This document shows, piece after piece, positions 17,506-26,682 of a DNA stretch of 64,000 nucleotides. The notes under the pieces were generated by a model, which did no database searches, was not told where the DNA came from, and was given only the letters and a program-made list of their open reading frames with translations. Numbering within the stretch: position 1 is the first letter of the stretch; every line of letters begins with the position of its first letter. Both the position numbers and the translations under genes were made by a program. Source of the DNA: Klebsiella michiganensis (GTDB taxonomy: Bacteria > Pseudomonadota > Gammaproteobacteria > Enterobacterales > Enterobacteriaceae); contig CP011077.1 in assembly GCA_000963575.1 (NCBI GenBank), positions 1,488,001 to 1,552,000 of the forward strand, given 5' to 3'.

Positions 17506-18117
17506 ATGAAAAAAATCGTAATGACCTGCGCGCTGTTAGCTGGCATGACCGCAACCGGAGCCTGGGCTGACGCAGCCGGAGATTTGCAGGGCCGTCTTGA
17601 TAAAGTCGGGAGTTTCCACGCCAGCTTCACCCAGAAAGTGACCGATGGCAGCGGCGCTGCCGTGCAGGAAGGTCAGGGCGACCTGTGGGTTAAGCGTCCC
17701 AACCTGTTCAACTGGCACATGACCCAGCCTGATGAAAGCATCCTCGTGTCCGACGGGAAAACGCTGTGGTTCTACAACCCGTTTGTTGAGCAGGTTACGG
17801 CCACCTGGCTAAAAGATGCCACCAGCAATACGCCATTTATGCTGATTGCCCGCAACCAGTCCAGCGACTGGAAGCAGTACAACATCAAGCAAAACGGCGA
17901 TGATTTTGTACTGACGCCAAAAAGCAGCTCGGGTAACCTGAAGCAGTTCACCATCAACGTGGGCCGTGACGGCACTATCCATCAGTTCAGCGCGGTGGAG
18001 CAGGACGACCAGCGCAGCAGCTATACTTTGAAAGCTCAGCAAAACGGCGCGGTGGATGCCGGAAAGTTTACTTTCACCCCGCCAAAAGGCGTCACGGTGG
18101 ACGATCAACGTAAGTAG
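17506..18117 (+). CDS. lolA: Outer-membrane lipoprotein carrier protein LolA
   Basis: Periplasmic chaperone that takes lipoproteins released by LolCDE and delivers them to LolB at the outer membrane. I start at the ATG at 17506 (MKKIVMTCALLAGM), with AGAGGGA upstream, rather than at an in-frame GTG nine codons earlier that would spoil the signal peptide. The precursor is 203 residues with a cleavable signal ending near AWA-DAAG (about residue 21). The mature part carries the LolA hallmark FHASFTQKVTDGSG and KRPNLFNWHMTQPDES. rarA starts 8 bp after its stop, so the two are co-transcribed. Confidence 0.97.
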   Translation: MKKIVMTCALLAGMTATGAWADAAGDLQGRLDKVGSFHASFTQKVTDGSGAAVQEGQGDLWVKRPNLFNWHMTQPDESILVSDGKTLWFYNPFVEQVTATWLKDATSNTPFMLIARNQSSDWKQYNIKQNGDDFVLTPKSSSGNLKQFTINVGRDGTIHQFSAVEQDDQRSSYTLKAQQNGAVDAGKFTFTPPKGVTVDDQRK

Positions 18118-18125
18118 AGGCTTGA

Positions 18126-19469
18126 GTGAGCAACCTGTCGCTCGATTTTTCAGATAATACCTTCCAGCCGCTGGCCGCGCGTATGCGGCCAGAAAACCTG
18201 GCGCAGTACATCGGCCAGCAGCATCTGCTGGCCGCGGGAAAACCGCTGCCCAGAGCCATTGAAGCAGGTCATCTGCACTCCATGATCCTGTGGGGGCCGC
18301 CGGGCACCGGGAAAACGACCCTCGCCGAGGTGATTGCTCGCTATGCCAGCGCGGACGTCGAACGTATTTCTGCGGTAACCTCCGGCGTGAAAGAGATCCG
18401 CGAAGCCATTGAGCGCGCGCGGCAAAATCGCAATGCCGGGCGTCGCACTATTCTGTTTGTGGACGAAGTTCATCGCTTCAACAAAAGCCAGCAGGATGCC
18501 TTCCTGCCGCATATTGAAGACGGCACCATTACTTTTATTGGGGCGACAACCGAAAACCCTTCTTTTGAGCTGAACTCGGCGCTGCTTTCCCGGGCCCGCG
18601 TTTATCTGCTGAAATCACTGACCGTGGCGGACATCGAACAGGTACTCGATCAGGCGATGAGCGATAAAGAAAGGGGCTACGGCGGGCAAAATATCGTGCT
18701 GCCGGATGAAACGCGTAAAGCCATTGCCGAGTTGGTGAATGGCGATGCGCGCCGGGCGCTGAATACGCTGGAAATGATGGCCGACATGGCTGAAAGTGAC
18801 GCCAGCGGCAACCGGATTTTGCAAACCCAACTGCTGACGGAGATTGCCGGCGAACGTAGTGCTCGTTTCGATAATAAGGGCGATCGTTTTTACGATCTGA
18901 TTTCAGCGGTGCATAAATCAATCCGCGGTTCTGCCCCGGATGCGGCCCTGTACTGGTATGCACGCATTATCAGCGCAGGGGGCGATCCGCTGTATGTCGC
19001 GAGGCGTTTACTCGCGATTGCATCTGAAGACGTTGGCAATGCCGATCCCAGAGGGATGCAAGTAGCCATTGCTGCCTGGGATTGTTTCACCCGGGTAGGG
19101 CCAGCGGAAGGGGAGAGAGCCATTGCTCAGGCAATCGTCTATCTGGCCTGCGCCCCGAAAAGTAATGCCGTTTACACCGCATTCAAAGCCGCAATGGCGG
19201 ATGCGCGTGAGCGCCCCGATTATGACGTTCCCGTTCATCTGCGCAACGCCCCAACGAAGCTGATGAAAGAAATGGGCTATGGCCAGGAATACCGTTACGC
19301 TCACGACGAACCCAACGCCTATGCCGCCGGGGAAGAGTACTTTCCGCCTGAAATGGCGCAAACACGCTACTATCAGCCGACCAGCAGAGGCCTGGAAGGT
19401 AAGATTGGCGAAAAGCTAACCTGGCTCACCGAGCAGGATCAGAAAAGCCCCACAAAACGCTACCGCTAA
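18126..19469 (+). CDS. rarA: Replication-associated recombination protein RarA (MgsA)
   Basis: AAA+ ATPase of the clamp-loader/WRNIP1 group that acts at stalled replication forks and interacts with SSB. It has 447 residues, the E. coli length, starting at a GTG (18126) with AGAGG upstream. Walker A GPPGTGKTT is at 57-65; Walker B reads LFVDEVHRFNKSQQDA; sensor I is GATTENPSFELNSAL; and the C-terminal tetramerisation part contains PLYVARRLLAIASEDVGNADP. It follows lolA with an 8-bp gap. Confidence 0.97.
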   Translation: MSNLSLDFSDNTFQPLAARMRPENLAQYIGQQHLLAAGKPLPRAIEAGHLHSMILWGPPGTGKTTLAEVIARYASADVERISAVTSGVKEIREAIERARQNRNAGRRTILFVDEVHRFNKSQQDAFLPHIEDGTITFIGATTENPSFELNSALLSRARVYLLKSLTVADIEQVLDQAMSDKERGYGGQNIVLPDETRKAIAELVNGDARRALNTLEMMADMAESDASGNRILQTQLLTEIAGERSARFDNKGDRFYDLISAVHKSIRGSAPDAALYWYARIISAGGDPLYVARRLLAIASEDVGNADPRGMQVAIAAWDCFTRVGPAEGERAIAQAIVYLACAPKSNAVYTAFKAAMADARERPDYDVPVHLRNAPTKLMKEMGYGQEYRYAHDEPNAYAAGEEYFPPEMAQTRYYQPTSRGLEGKIGEKLTWLTEQDQKSPTKRYR

Positions 19470-19505
19470 TGCAGGCGTTGCGGTAAGGTTAGCAAGACTA
19501 TCAAA

Positions 19506-19526
19506 GCGGCCGCAGGCTGTGGCCGC
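19506..19526 (+). other. Hairpin between rarA and serS
   Basis: GCGGCC pairs with GGCCGC around a 9-nt loop. No T-run follows. It may be a weak rarA terminator or part of the serS leader. The left arm includes an 8-bp GCGGCCGC palindrome. Confidence 0.4.
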
Positions 19527-19563
19527 ACTCCTATAAATTCAATTCGATAAGCACAGGATAAGC

Positions 19564-20856
19564 ATGCTCGATCCCAATCTGCTGCGTACAGAGCCAGACG
19601 CAGTCGCTGAAAAACTGGCACGCCGGGGCTTTAAGCTGGATGTAGACACGCTGCGCTCTCTGGAAGAGCGTCGTAAAGTACTGCAGGTCAAAACGGAAAA
19701 TCTGCAGGCTGAACGTAACTCGCGATCGAAATCCATCGGCCAGGCGAAAGCGCGCGGAGAAGACATTGAGCCGCTGCGCCTGCAGGTTAACCAGCTGGGC
19801 GAAGAGCTGGATGCAGCGAAAAACGAGCTTGATTCTCTGCTGGCAGAAATTCGCGATATCTCGCTGACCCTGCCAAACATTCCTGATGATTGCGTGCCGT
19901 TGGGCAAAGACGACAGCGAAAACGTCGAAGTCAGCCGCTGGGGCGAGCCGCGTAAATTTGATTTCGAAGTGCGCGATCACGTCACCCTGGGCGAACTGGC
20001 CAAAGGCCTGGACTTCGCTGCGGCGGTGAAACTCACCGGTTCCCGCTTCGTGGTAATGCAGGGGCAGGTAGCGCGTATGCACCGCGCACTGAGCCAGTTT
20101 ATGCTGGATCTGCACACCGAGCAGCACGGTTACATGGAAAACTATGTCCCGTATCTGGTTAACCAGGACACGCTTTACGGTACCGGCCAGTTGCCTAAAT
20201 TCGGCGGTGACCTGTTCCACACCCGTCCGCTGGAAGAAGAAGCGGACAGCAGCAACTATGCGCTGATCCCTACCGCAGAAGTGCCGTTAACCAACCTGGT
20301 TCGCGACGAGATCATCGACGAAGATTCCCTGCCGTTGAAGCTGACTGCACACACGCCGTGCTTCCGCTCTGAAGCTGGCTCCTATGGCCGTGATACTCGC
20401 GGGCTGATTCGTATGCACCAGTTCGACAAAGTTGAGATGGTGCAGATCGTTCGCCCGGAAGACTCTATGGACGCGCTGGAAGAGATGACCGGCCATGCGG
20501 AGAAGGTTCTGCAATTGCTGGGTCTGCCATATCGTAAAGTGCTGCTTTGCAGCGGTGACATCGGTTTCGGTGCACGCAAAACTTACGATCTGGAAGTCTG
20601 GCTGCCGGCCCAGGACACCTACCGTGAGATCTCATCCTGCTCCAACTGCTGGGACTTCCAGGCGCGTCGCCTGCAGGCCCGCTGCCGCAGTAAAGCAGAC
20701 AAGAAAACTCGCCTGGTGCACACCCTGAACGGTTCTGGTCTGGCTGTGGGTCGTACTCTGGTCGCCGTTCTGGAAAACTACCAGCAGGCCGATGGCCGCA
20801 TTCAGGTGCCAGAAGTGCTGCGCCCTTACATGAACGGCCTGGAATACATCGGGTAA
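19564..20856 (+). CDS. serS: Seryl-tRNA synthetase
   Basis: Class II synthetase that charges tRNA-Ser and also the selenocysteine tRNA. It has 430 residues. The N-terminal antiparallel coiled-coil arm (about 30-100, rich in Glu/Lys/Arg/Gln) grips the long variable arm of tRNA-Ser. The catalytic domain has motif 2 (CFRSEAGSYGRDTRGLIRMHQF) and motif 3 (LNGSGLAVGRTLVAVLENYQ). AGGATAAGC precedes the ATG. A strong terminator follows. Confidence 0.99.
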   Translation: MLDPNLLRTEPDAVAEKLARRGFKLDVDTLRSLEERRKVLQVKTENLQAERNSRSKSIGQAKARGEDIEPLRLQVNQLGEELDAAKNELDSLLAEIRDISLTLPNIPDDCVPLGKDDSENVEVSRWGEPRKFDFEVRDHVTLGELAKGLDFAAAVKLTGSRFVVMQGQVARMHRALSQFMLDLHTEQHGYMENYVPYLVNQDTLYGTGQLPKFGGDLFHTRPLEEEADSSNYALIPTAEVPLTNLVRDEIIDEDSLPLKLTAHTPCFRSEAGSYGRDTRGLIRMHQFDKVEMVQIVRPEDSMDALEEMTGHAEKVLQLLGLPYRKVLLCSGDIGFGARKTYDLEVWLPAQDTYREISSCSNCWDFQARRLQARCRSKADKKTRLVHTLNGSGLAVGRTLVAVLENYQQADGRIQVPEVLRPYMNGLEYIG

Positions 20857-20876
20857 TCCACCGTTTATGAACGATT

Positions 20877-20902
20877 GAAAAGCGCCTCAGGGCGCTTTTT
20901 TT
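20877..20902 (+). terminator. Terminator downstream of serS
   Basis: An AGCGCC-TCAG-GGCGCT hairpin (20881-20896) is followed by seven Ts. Confidence 0.88.
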
Positions 20903-20941
20903 ATGTCGTAAGTCAAAGGCTTTACGCCAATACAGCCTTTC

Positions 20942-20990
20942 TTGATACCAGACAATAACCCCTACTCCCAAAGAAGTATTATTGCTCACC
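20942..20990 (+). promoter_or_regulatory. FNR-dependent dmsABC promoter
   Basis: TTGATACCAGACAA (20942-20955) matches the FNR box TTGAT-N4-ATCAA at 8 of 10 positions, and I recall the E. coli dmsA site as nearly identical. A -10 hexamer TATTAT lies at 20977-20982, which puts the start point near 20990 and the FNR site at about -41.5, the class II activator position. The leader to dmsA would be about 210 nt, contains no gene I can recognise, and may carry NarL sites I could not resolve. Confidence 0.65.
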
Positions 20991-21201
20991 GGAAAGCGGG
21001 TGATGATTGTTCAATTAAAACTTTAACCTAATCATCATTTGACGGCCGTGCTTCACAAGGCGTGACGCGGCCAGGTCAATCCTTCAATAAAAACAAACCG
21101 GACACCCCTTTCATCCTTTAGCTGCGCAACGGAATGTGGGCTCTCAACCCGCGTGACCGCTGTCGGCTTATTTCAACTGTGAGCAAAACAAGTAGGTCAC
21201 T

Positions 21202-23643
21202 ATGACTGATAAAACCCCTAACGCGATCCTCGCGGCAGAGGTCAGCCGTCGTAAGCTGGTCCAGACCACGGCAATCGGTGGTTTAGCTGCTGCAACTAGC
21301 GCCTTCTCGCTTCCCTTTTCCAGGCTCGCTTTTGCCGATCACGCCGTTAACCCCGGCGGCAGTGAAAAAGTGGTCTGGAGCGCCTGTACGGTAAACTGCG
21401 GCAGCCGCTGCCCGTTGCGGATGCATGTGGTGGACGGTGAAATCAAATACGTTGAAACCGACAATACCGGCGATGACGATTATGAAGGTTTACACCAGGT
21501 TCGGGCCTGCCTGCGTGGGCGTTCAATGCGTCGACGCGTCTATAATGCCGACCGCCTCAAATACCCGATGAAGCGCGTTGGCGCGCGCGGTGAAGGGAAG
21601 TTTGAGCGCATCAGCTGGGATGAGGCGTTCAACACCATTGCCAATAGCATGCAGGGCATCATTAAAGAGTACGGTAACGAGGCTATTTATCTAAATTACG
21701 GCACCGGTACGCTGGGCGGCACCATGACACGTTCCTGGCCGCCGGGTTCCACGCTGATTGCCCGCCTGATGAATTGCTGCGGTGGTTACCTGAATCATTA
21801 CGGGGACTATTCCACCGCACAGATTGCCGCCGGCCTGAATTATACCTACGGCGGCTGGGCGGACGGTAACAGCCCGTCTGATATTGAAAACAGCAAGCTG
21901 GTCGTGCTGTTTGGTAATAATCCGGGGGAAACGAGGATGAGCGGCGGCGGGGTGACTTATTACCTCGAGCAGGCGCGTCAAAAGTCCAATGCCCGAATGA
22001 TTATCATCGACCCACGCTATACCGATACAGGTGCAGGCCGGGAAGACGAATGGATCCCTATCCGTCCGGGCACGGATGGTGCGCTGATCTCCGCGCTGGC
22101 GTGGGTGATGATCGACGAAAACCTCGTGGATCAAGCTTTTCTGGACAAATATTGCGTTGGCTATGATGAAAAAACGCTCCCGGCGGGCGCGCCGCGCAAT
22201 GGCCACTATAAAGCTTATATTCTCGGCCAGGGGGCGGATAGCATAGCCAAAACCCCTGAATGGGCTTCGAAGATAACCGGTATTCCGGTTGATCGTATTA
22301 TCAAGCTCGCCCGGGAGATTGGCAGCGCTAAACCGGCCTTTATCAGCCAGGGCTGGGGACCTCAGCGCCATTCCAACGGGGAACTGGTTTCCCGCGCTAT
22401 TGCCATGCTTTCCATTCTGACCGGTAATGTCGGTATTCACGGTGGTAACAGCGGGGCGCGCGAAGGCTCTTATAGCCTGCCGTTTGTGCGGATGCCTACG
22501 CTGGAAAATCCGGTTCAAACCAGTATCTCCATGTTTATGTGGACCGATGCCATTGAGCGCGGCGCAGAGATGACCGCTACTCGCGACGGCGTCCGTGGCA
22601 AAGAGAAGCTGGATGTGCCGATTAAAATGGTCTGGAACTATGCCGGTAATTGTCTGATCAATCAGCATTCCCAGATCAACCGCACGCACGACATTCTGCA
22701 GGATGATAAAAAATGCGAAATGATCGTGGTGATCGACAACCACATGACTTCCTCGGCGAAATACGCCGATATTCTTCTGCCGGATTGCACGGCTTCTGAG
22801 CAGATGGATTTCTGCCTGGATGCGTCCTGCGGCAACATGTCCTATGTGATTTTTGCCGGGCAGGCCATCAAGCCGCGTTTTGAATGCAAAACTATCTATG
22901 AAATGACCACCGAACTGGCGAAGCGCATGGGCGTGGAGCAGCGCTTTACGGAAGGGCGGACACAAGAGGGCTGGATGCGTCACCTCTACGCCCAATCGCA
23001 GGAAGCGATCCCTGAACTGCCGAGCTTTGATGAGTTCCGCCAGTTGGGGATGTTTAAAAAACGTGACCCTGAAGGGCATCACGTCGCCTACAAAGCCTTC
23101 CGTGAAGATCCCCACGCTAACCCGTTAACGACACCGTCAGGAAAAATTGAGATCTATTCCGCTCAGCTGGCTGATATTGCTGCCAGCTGGGAACTGCCGG
23201 AAGGGGATGTTATCGACCCGCTGCCGGTGTATAGCGCTGGCTTTGAGAACGTTGGCGATCCGCTGGCGGAGAAATGGCCGCTGCAGCTGACGGGCTTCCA
23301 TTACAAAGCGCGGACGCATTCAACCTATGGCAATGTCGACGTTTTGAAATCCGCCTGCCGCCAGGAGATGTGGATCAACCCGTTTGATGCACAGCGGCGC
23401 GGGATCGCGAACGGTGATGAGGTCCGTATTTTCAACGATCGCGGAGAAGTGCGCATTAGCGCCAAAGTCACGCCACGCATCATTCCAGGCGTTGTCGCCT
23501 TAGGAGAAGGAGCCTGGTATAGCCCCGATGCCAATAAAGTAGACCGAGCTGGCAGCATCAACGTGCTTACCACACAGCGCCCGTCACCGCTGGCAAAAGG
23601 CAATCCATCCCACAGTAACCTGGTCCAGGTTGAAAAGGCGTAA
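21202..23643 (+). CDS. dmsA: Anaerobic dimethyl sulfoxide reductase catalytic subunit DmsA
   Basis: Molybdopterin-containing terminal reductase for DMSO and amine N-oxides in anaerobic respiration; it faces the periplasm. It has 813 residues. The Tat signal has twin arginines at 16-17 (SRRKLVQTTAIGG) and a hydrophobic stretch ending near AFA. The [4Fe-4S] motif CTVNCGSRCPLR follows, then the molybdopterin-binding domains with conserved stretches such as MTRSWPPGS, GNNPGETRMSGGG and IIIDPRYTDTGAGREDEWIPIRPGTD. It is first in the dmsABC operon. Maturation needs the chaperone DmsD, which is not in this window. Confidence 0.98.
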   Translation: MTDKTPNAILAAEVSRRKLVQTTAIGGLAAATSAFSLPFSRLAFADHAVNPGGSEKVVWSACTVNCGSRCPLRMHVVDGEIKYVETDNTGDDDYEGLHQVRACLRGRSMRRRVYNADRLKYPMKRVGARGEGKFERISWDEAFNTIANSMQGIIKEYGNEAIYLNYGTGTLGGTMTRSWPPGSTLIARLMNCCGGYLNHYGDYSTAQIAAGLNYTYGGWADGNSPSDIENSKLVVLFGNNPGETRMSGGGVTYYLEQARQKSNARMIIIDPRYTDTGAGREDEWIPIRPGTDGALISALAWVMIDENLVDQAFLDKYCVGYDEKTLPAGAPRNGHYKAYILGQGADSIAKTPEWASKITGIPVDRIIKLAREIGSAKPAFISQGWGPQRHSNGELVSRAIAMLSILTGNVGIHGGNSGAREGSYSLPFVRMPTLENPVQTSISMFMWTDAIERGAEMTATRDGVRGKEKLDVPIKMVWNYAGNCLINQHSQINRTHDILQDDKKCEMIVVIDNHMTSSAKYADILLPDCTASEQMDFCLDASCGNMSYVIFAGQAIKPRFECKTIYEMTTELAKRMGVEQRFTEGRTQEGWMRHLYAQSQEAIPELPSFDEFRQLGMFKKRDPEGHHVAYKAFREDPHANPLTTPSGKIEIYSAQLADIAASWELPEGDVIDPLPVYSAGFENVGDPLAEKWPLQLTGFHYKARTHSTYGNVDVLKSACRQEMWINPFDAQRRGIANGDEVRIFNDRGEVRISAKVTPRIIPGVVALGEGAWYSPDANKVDRAGSINVLTTQRPSPLAKGNPSHSNLVQVEKA

Positions 23644-23653
23644 GGAGCAGTAA

Positions 23654-24271
23654 ATGACAACCCAATATGGCTTTTATATCGACTCCAGCCGCTGCACCGG
23701 CTGCAAAACCTGCGAACTGGCGTGTAAGGATTTTAAGAACCTGACTCCGGAAGTCAGCTATCGCCGCATTTATGAATATGCGGGCGGTAACTGGCAGGAA
23801 AACAATGGCGTTTTCCATCAGGATGTTTTTGCTTACTACCTCTCTATTTCCTGTAACCACTGTGAAGATCCGGCCTGCACGAAGGTATGCCCGAGCGGCG
23901 CCATGCATAAGCGCGAAGATGGTTTTGTGGTGGTAAACGAAGAGGTTTGTATCGGCTGCCGCTATTGCCACATGGCATGCCCGTACGGTGCGCCTCAGTA
24001 CAACGAGGCGAAAGGCCACATGACCAAGTGTGACGGCTGCTATGAGCGCGTTGCCGAGGGGAAAAAGCCAATTTGCGTGGAGTCCTGCCCGCTGCGCGCG
24101 CTGGATCTGGCTCCCATCGATGAATTACGCCAAAAGTACGGTACTCAGGCCGCGATTGCACCGCTGCCAGCGTCGCACTTTACCCAACCTAATATCGTGA
24201 TTAAACCTAACGCCAACAGCCGCCCAAGTGGGGATACCAGCGGTTATCTGGCCAACCCGAAGGAGGTGTAA
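23654..24271 (+). CDS. dmsB: DMSO reductase iron-sulfur subunit DmsB
   Basis: Electron-transfer subunit carrying four [4Fe-4S] clusters between the DmsC quinol site and DmsA. The 205 residues contain the four ferredoxin-type cysteine groups: CTGCKTCELACK (14-25), CNHCEDPACTKVCP, CIGCRYCHMACP, and a split set CDGC...CVESCP. It has no signal peptide and is exported with DmsA by the Tat pathway. It lies 10 bp after dmsA with GGAGC upstream; dmsC begins 1 bp after its stop. Confidence 0.98.
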   Translation: MTTQYGFYIDSSRCTGCKTCELACKDFKNLTPEVSYRRIYEYAGGNWQENNGVFHQDVFAYYLSISCNHCEDPACTKVCPSGAMHKREDGFVVVNEEVCIGCRYCHMACPYGAPQYNEAKGHMTKCDGCYERVAEGKKPICVESCPLRALDLAPIDELRQKYGTQAAIAPLPASHFTQPNIVIKPNANSRPSGDTSGYLANPKEV

Positions 24272-24272
24272 G

Positions 24273-25133
24273 ATGGGAAACGGATGGCATGAATGGCCGC
24301 TGATGGTCTTTACGGTGTTAGGCCAGTGCGTCGCCGGTGGATTTATCGTTATGGCATTGGCGCTGTTGTATGGTGTCAAGGACAGGGCTGTTCGCAGGCG
24401 CGCCGAATTGCTGATGGTGGTGCTGTGGATCCTGATGGGCATCGGTTTTATCGCCTCAATTCTGCATCTCGGGTCGCCGCTGCGCGCTTTCAACTCCCTG
24501 AACCGCCTCGGCAGTTCGGCGTTGAGTAATGAAATTGCCAGCGGATCGGTATTCTTTGCGGCGGGTGGTTTCTGGTGGCTTTTGACCGTACTCGGAAAAA
24601 TGCCTCCGACGCTCGGTAAAATTTGGGCCGTGGTGACCATGGTTCTGGGCGTGGTATTTGTCTGGATGATGAGCCGGGTTTACCTGATCGACACCGTACC
24701 GACCTGGTTTAGCGTCTGGACGCCGCTGAGCTTCTTCCTGACGATGTTTATCGGTGGTCCGCTGCTTGGCTATCTGCTGCTCAGTGCCGCCGGGGTTAGC
24801 GGCTGGGGGATGCGTATTTTGCCAGCCGTCTCGCTGCTTGCCCTGCTGATTAGCATGGTCGTTGTGCTGATGCAGGGCATGGAGCTGGCAACGCTGCATA
24901 ATTCTATTCAGCAGGCGTCTGCGCTGGTGCCAGAGTATGGTTCGCTGATGGCCTGGCGCATGGTTCTGCTAGTGATTGGCCTGGTTGGCTGGATCGTCCC
25001 GCAGCTGAAAGGCTCTCGTCCTGGCATCGGCCTGATGGCGCTGGCAATGATATTTGTTGTTGCAGGTGAGCTAATTGGTCGTGGTGTCTTCTACGGGCTG
25101 CATATGACTGTTGGTATGGCGATAGCGAGCTAA
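24273..25133 (+). CDS. dmsC: DMSO reductase membrane anchor DmsC
   Basis: Integral membrane subunit that anchors DmsAB and oxidises menaquinol. I start at the ATG at 24273 (MGNGWHEWPLMVFTV) with AAGGAGG just upstream, giving 286 residues; an in-frame extension back into dmsB is rejected. Eight hydrophobic helices are visible. Conserved stretches include FIASILHLGSPLRAFNSLNRLGSSALSNEI and the C-terminal GELIGRGVFYGLHMTVGMAIAS. A strong terminator follows. Confidence 0.97.
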   Translation: MGNGWHEWPLMVFTVLGQCVAGGFIVMALALLYGVKDRAVRRRAELLMVVLWILMGIGFIASILHLGSPLRAFNSLNRLGSSALSNEIASGSVFFAAGGFWWLLTVLGKMPPTLGKIWAVVTMVLGVVFVWMMSRVYLIDTVPTWFSVWTPLSFFLTMFIGGPLLGYLLLSAAGVSGWGMRILPAVSLLALLISMVVVLMQGMELATLHNSIQQASALVPEYGSLMAWRMVLLVIGLVGWIVPQLKGSRPGIGLMALAMIFVVAGELIGRGVFYGLHMTVGMAIAS

Positions 25134-25147
25134 CATTTCATCGCGTT

Positions 25148-25176
25148 ATAAGCGCGCCTGCGGGCGCGCTTTTTAA
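25148..25176 (+). terminator. Terminator of the dmsABC operon
   Basis: An AGCGCGCC-TGCG-GGCGCGCT perfect 8-bp hairpin (25151-25170) is followed by four Ts. Confidence 0.9.
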
Positions 25177-25189
25177 TCCTTTCGCATAA

Positions 25190-25222
25190 GAAAATTTCAC
25201 CTGAATATCCATGAAATTTTTC
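25190..25222. repeat. Imperfect inverted repeat upstream of ycaD
   Basis: GAAAATTTCA (25190-25199) and TGAAATTTTTC (25212-25222) are inverted copies differing by one extra T, with centres about 22 bp apart (two helical turns). It may be an operator; no known factor fits with confidence. Confidence 0.4.
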
Positions 25223-25281
25223 ATTGCTCATTTTGGTAAGCTTTCCGCTATATCGCATCAAAAACAGAGAGATACAATTTA

Positions 25282-25297
25282 CGTGACCCCGGTCACT
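25282..25297. promoter_or_regulatory. CRP-like dyad upstream of ycaD
   Basis: The core GTGACCCCGGTCAC (25283-25296) is a dyad with perfect 6-bp arms, and it contains the CRP half-sites GTGA-N6-TCAC with 2 mismatches at the outer bases. It is about 135 bp upstream of the ycaD start. The GC-rich centre is unusual for CRP, so another regulator is possible. Confidence 0.4.
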
Positions 25298-25363
25298 TAT
25301 TAGCAAGATAAGTTTTTCAAATCGTACCCGCTAAAACCCTCTATACCCCCCATTATTGCTGGA

Positions 25364-25391
25364 TTGACAATCAATTTGCCGGTGGCATGAT
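25364..25391 (+). promoter_or_regulatory. Candidate sigma70 promoter for ycaD
   Basis: A perfect -35 TTGACA (25364-25369) is followed after 16 bp by CATGAT (25386-25391, 4/6). The leader to ycaD would be about 30 nt. The -35 lies inside the small dyad ATTGACAATCAAT. Confidence 0.45.
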
Positions 25392-25429
25392 GCGCACAAA
25401 TTTCCTGATTTCCTCACGGTTTGATACCC

Positions 25430-26578
25430 ATGACCATCTATACCCGTCCCGTATTGCTACTGCTTTGCGGGCTTTTGCTGCTGACTCTGGCGATGGCGGT
25501 TTTAAACACGCTCGTCCCGCTTTGGCTGGCTCACGATAATCTTCCTACCTGGCAGGTCGGGATGGTGGGCTCCGCCTACTTTACCGGCAACCTGGTCGGA
25601 ACATTGATTACCGGATGGGTGATTAAGCGTCACGGGTTTAACCGCAGCTACTATCTTGCCTCTATTATTTTTGCCGTGGGCTGTGTTGGCCTCGGGCTGA
25701 TGGTCGGTTTCTGGAGCTGGATGGTCTGGCGGTTTGTGGCCGGCGTGGGCTGCGCCATGATTTGGGTTGTGGTTGAAAGCGCGCTGATGTGCAGCGGGAC
25801 TTCCCGTAACCGCGGCCGCCTGCTGGCGGCTTATATGACCGTTTACTATATCGGGATGGTTGTCGGCCAGCTGATGGTCAGCAAGCTTTCTACTGAACTG
25901 ATGAGCGTTCTGCCGTGGGCTACCGCGCTGGTGCTGGCCGCTATCCTTCCATTGTTGTTTACCCATATCGTCAGCGACGGCGATGAGCACCGGGATAACA
26001 CCCCGGTCTGGCCGATGCTGCGTCTGCGCCAGGCTCGGCTGGGCGTGAACGGCTGCATTATGTCAGGCATCGTACTCGGTTCTCTGTATGGTCTGATGCC
26101 GTTGTATTTGAATCATCAGGGCGTGAGTGACTCCGGCATTGGCTTCTGGATGGCGCTGATGATCAGTGCGGGCATTGTAGGCCAGTGGCCGATGGGGCGT
26201 CTGGCGGACAAATATGGCCGTCTGCTGGTGCTGCGTGTGCAGGTGTTTGTGGTGATTCTCGGCTGCCTGGCAATGCTCAGCAACGCCGCCATGGGGCCTG
26301 CGCTATTCGTACTGGGGGCTTTCGGTTTCACTCTCTACCCGGTGGCGATGGCCTGGGCTTGTGAAAGAATTGAGCGCCATCAGCTGGTGGCGATGAATCA
26401 GGCGCTGTTGTTGAGCTACACCATCGGCAGCCTGATTGGGCCGACGGTGACTGCGCTGCTCATGCAAAATTACTCTGATAACGTCTTGTTTATCATGATG
26501 GCCGCGGTGTCATTTGTTTACCTGATGATGCTGCTGCGTAAGGCGGGCCATCATCCTGGGCCGGTGGCTCACGCTTAA
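25430..26578 (+). CDS. ycaD: Major facilitator superfamily transporter YcaD
   Basis: Inner-membrane MFS protein of unknown substrate. I start at the ATG at 25430 (MTIYTRPVLLLLCGL), giving 382 residues, the E. coli length; a TTG three codons upstream is less likely. About 12 hydrophobic helices are visible, with the MFS loop motif GWVIKRHGFNRSYYLA between helices 2 and 3 and a matching GRLADKYGRLLVLRV in the second half. In E. coli it is flanked by ycaC and ycaM; neither is present, and it now lies between dmsC and pflA. Confidence 0.95.
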   Translation: MTIYTRPVLLLLCGLLLLTLAMAVLNTLVPLWLAHDNLPTWQVGMVGSAYFTGNLVGTLITGWVIKRHGFNRSYYLASIIFAVGCVGLGLMVGFWSWMVWRFVAGVGCAMIWVVVESALMCSGTSRNRGRLLAAYMTVYYIGMVVGQLMVSKLSTELMSVLPWATALVLAAILPLLFTHIVSDGDEHRDNTPVWPMLRLRQARLGVNGCIMSGIVLGSLYGLMPLYLNHQGVSDSGIGFWMALMISAGIVGQWPMGRLADKYGRLLVLRVQVFVVILGCLAMLSNAAMGPALFVLGAFGFTLYPVAMAWACERIERHQLVAMNQALLLSYTIGSLIGPTVTALLMQNYSDNVLFIMMAAVSFVYLMMLLRKAGHHPGPVAHA

Positions 26579-26682
26579 TCAGTGTCTTGGGTCTGTGACT
26601 CTCTCACATCAGAAGTATTTGTACTGGTGACTGGTTGAGTCATGTGAGGCTCAACTGAGGAACGAGCGGAAGGCAAATAGAC

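Noticed and set aside
21691..23115. 474-codon open frame antisense to dmsA
   Set aside because: It lies wholly within dmsA, has no start signal or domain, and the sense gene is unambiguous.
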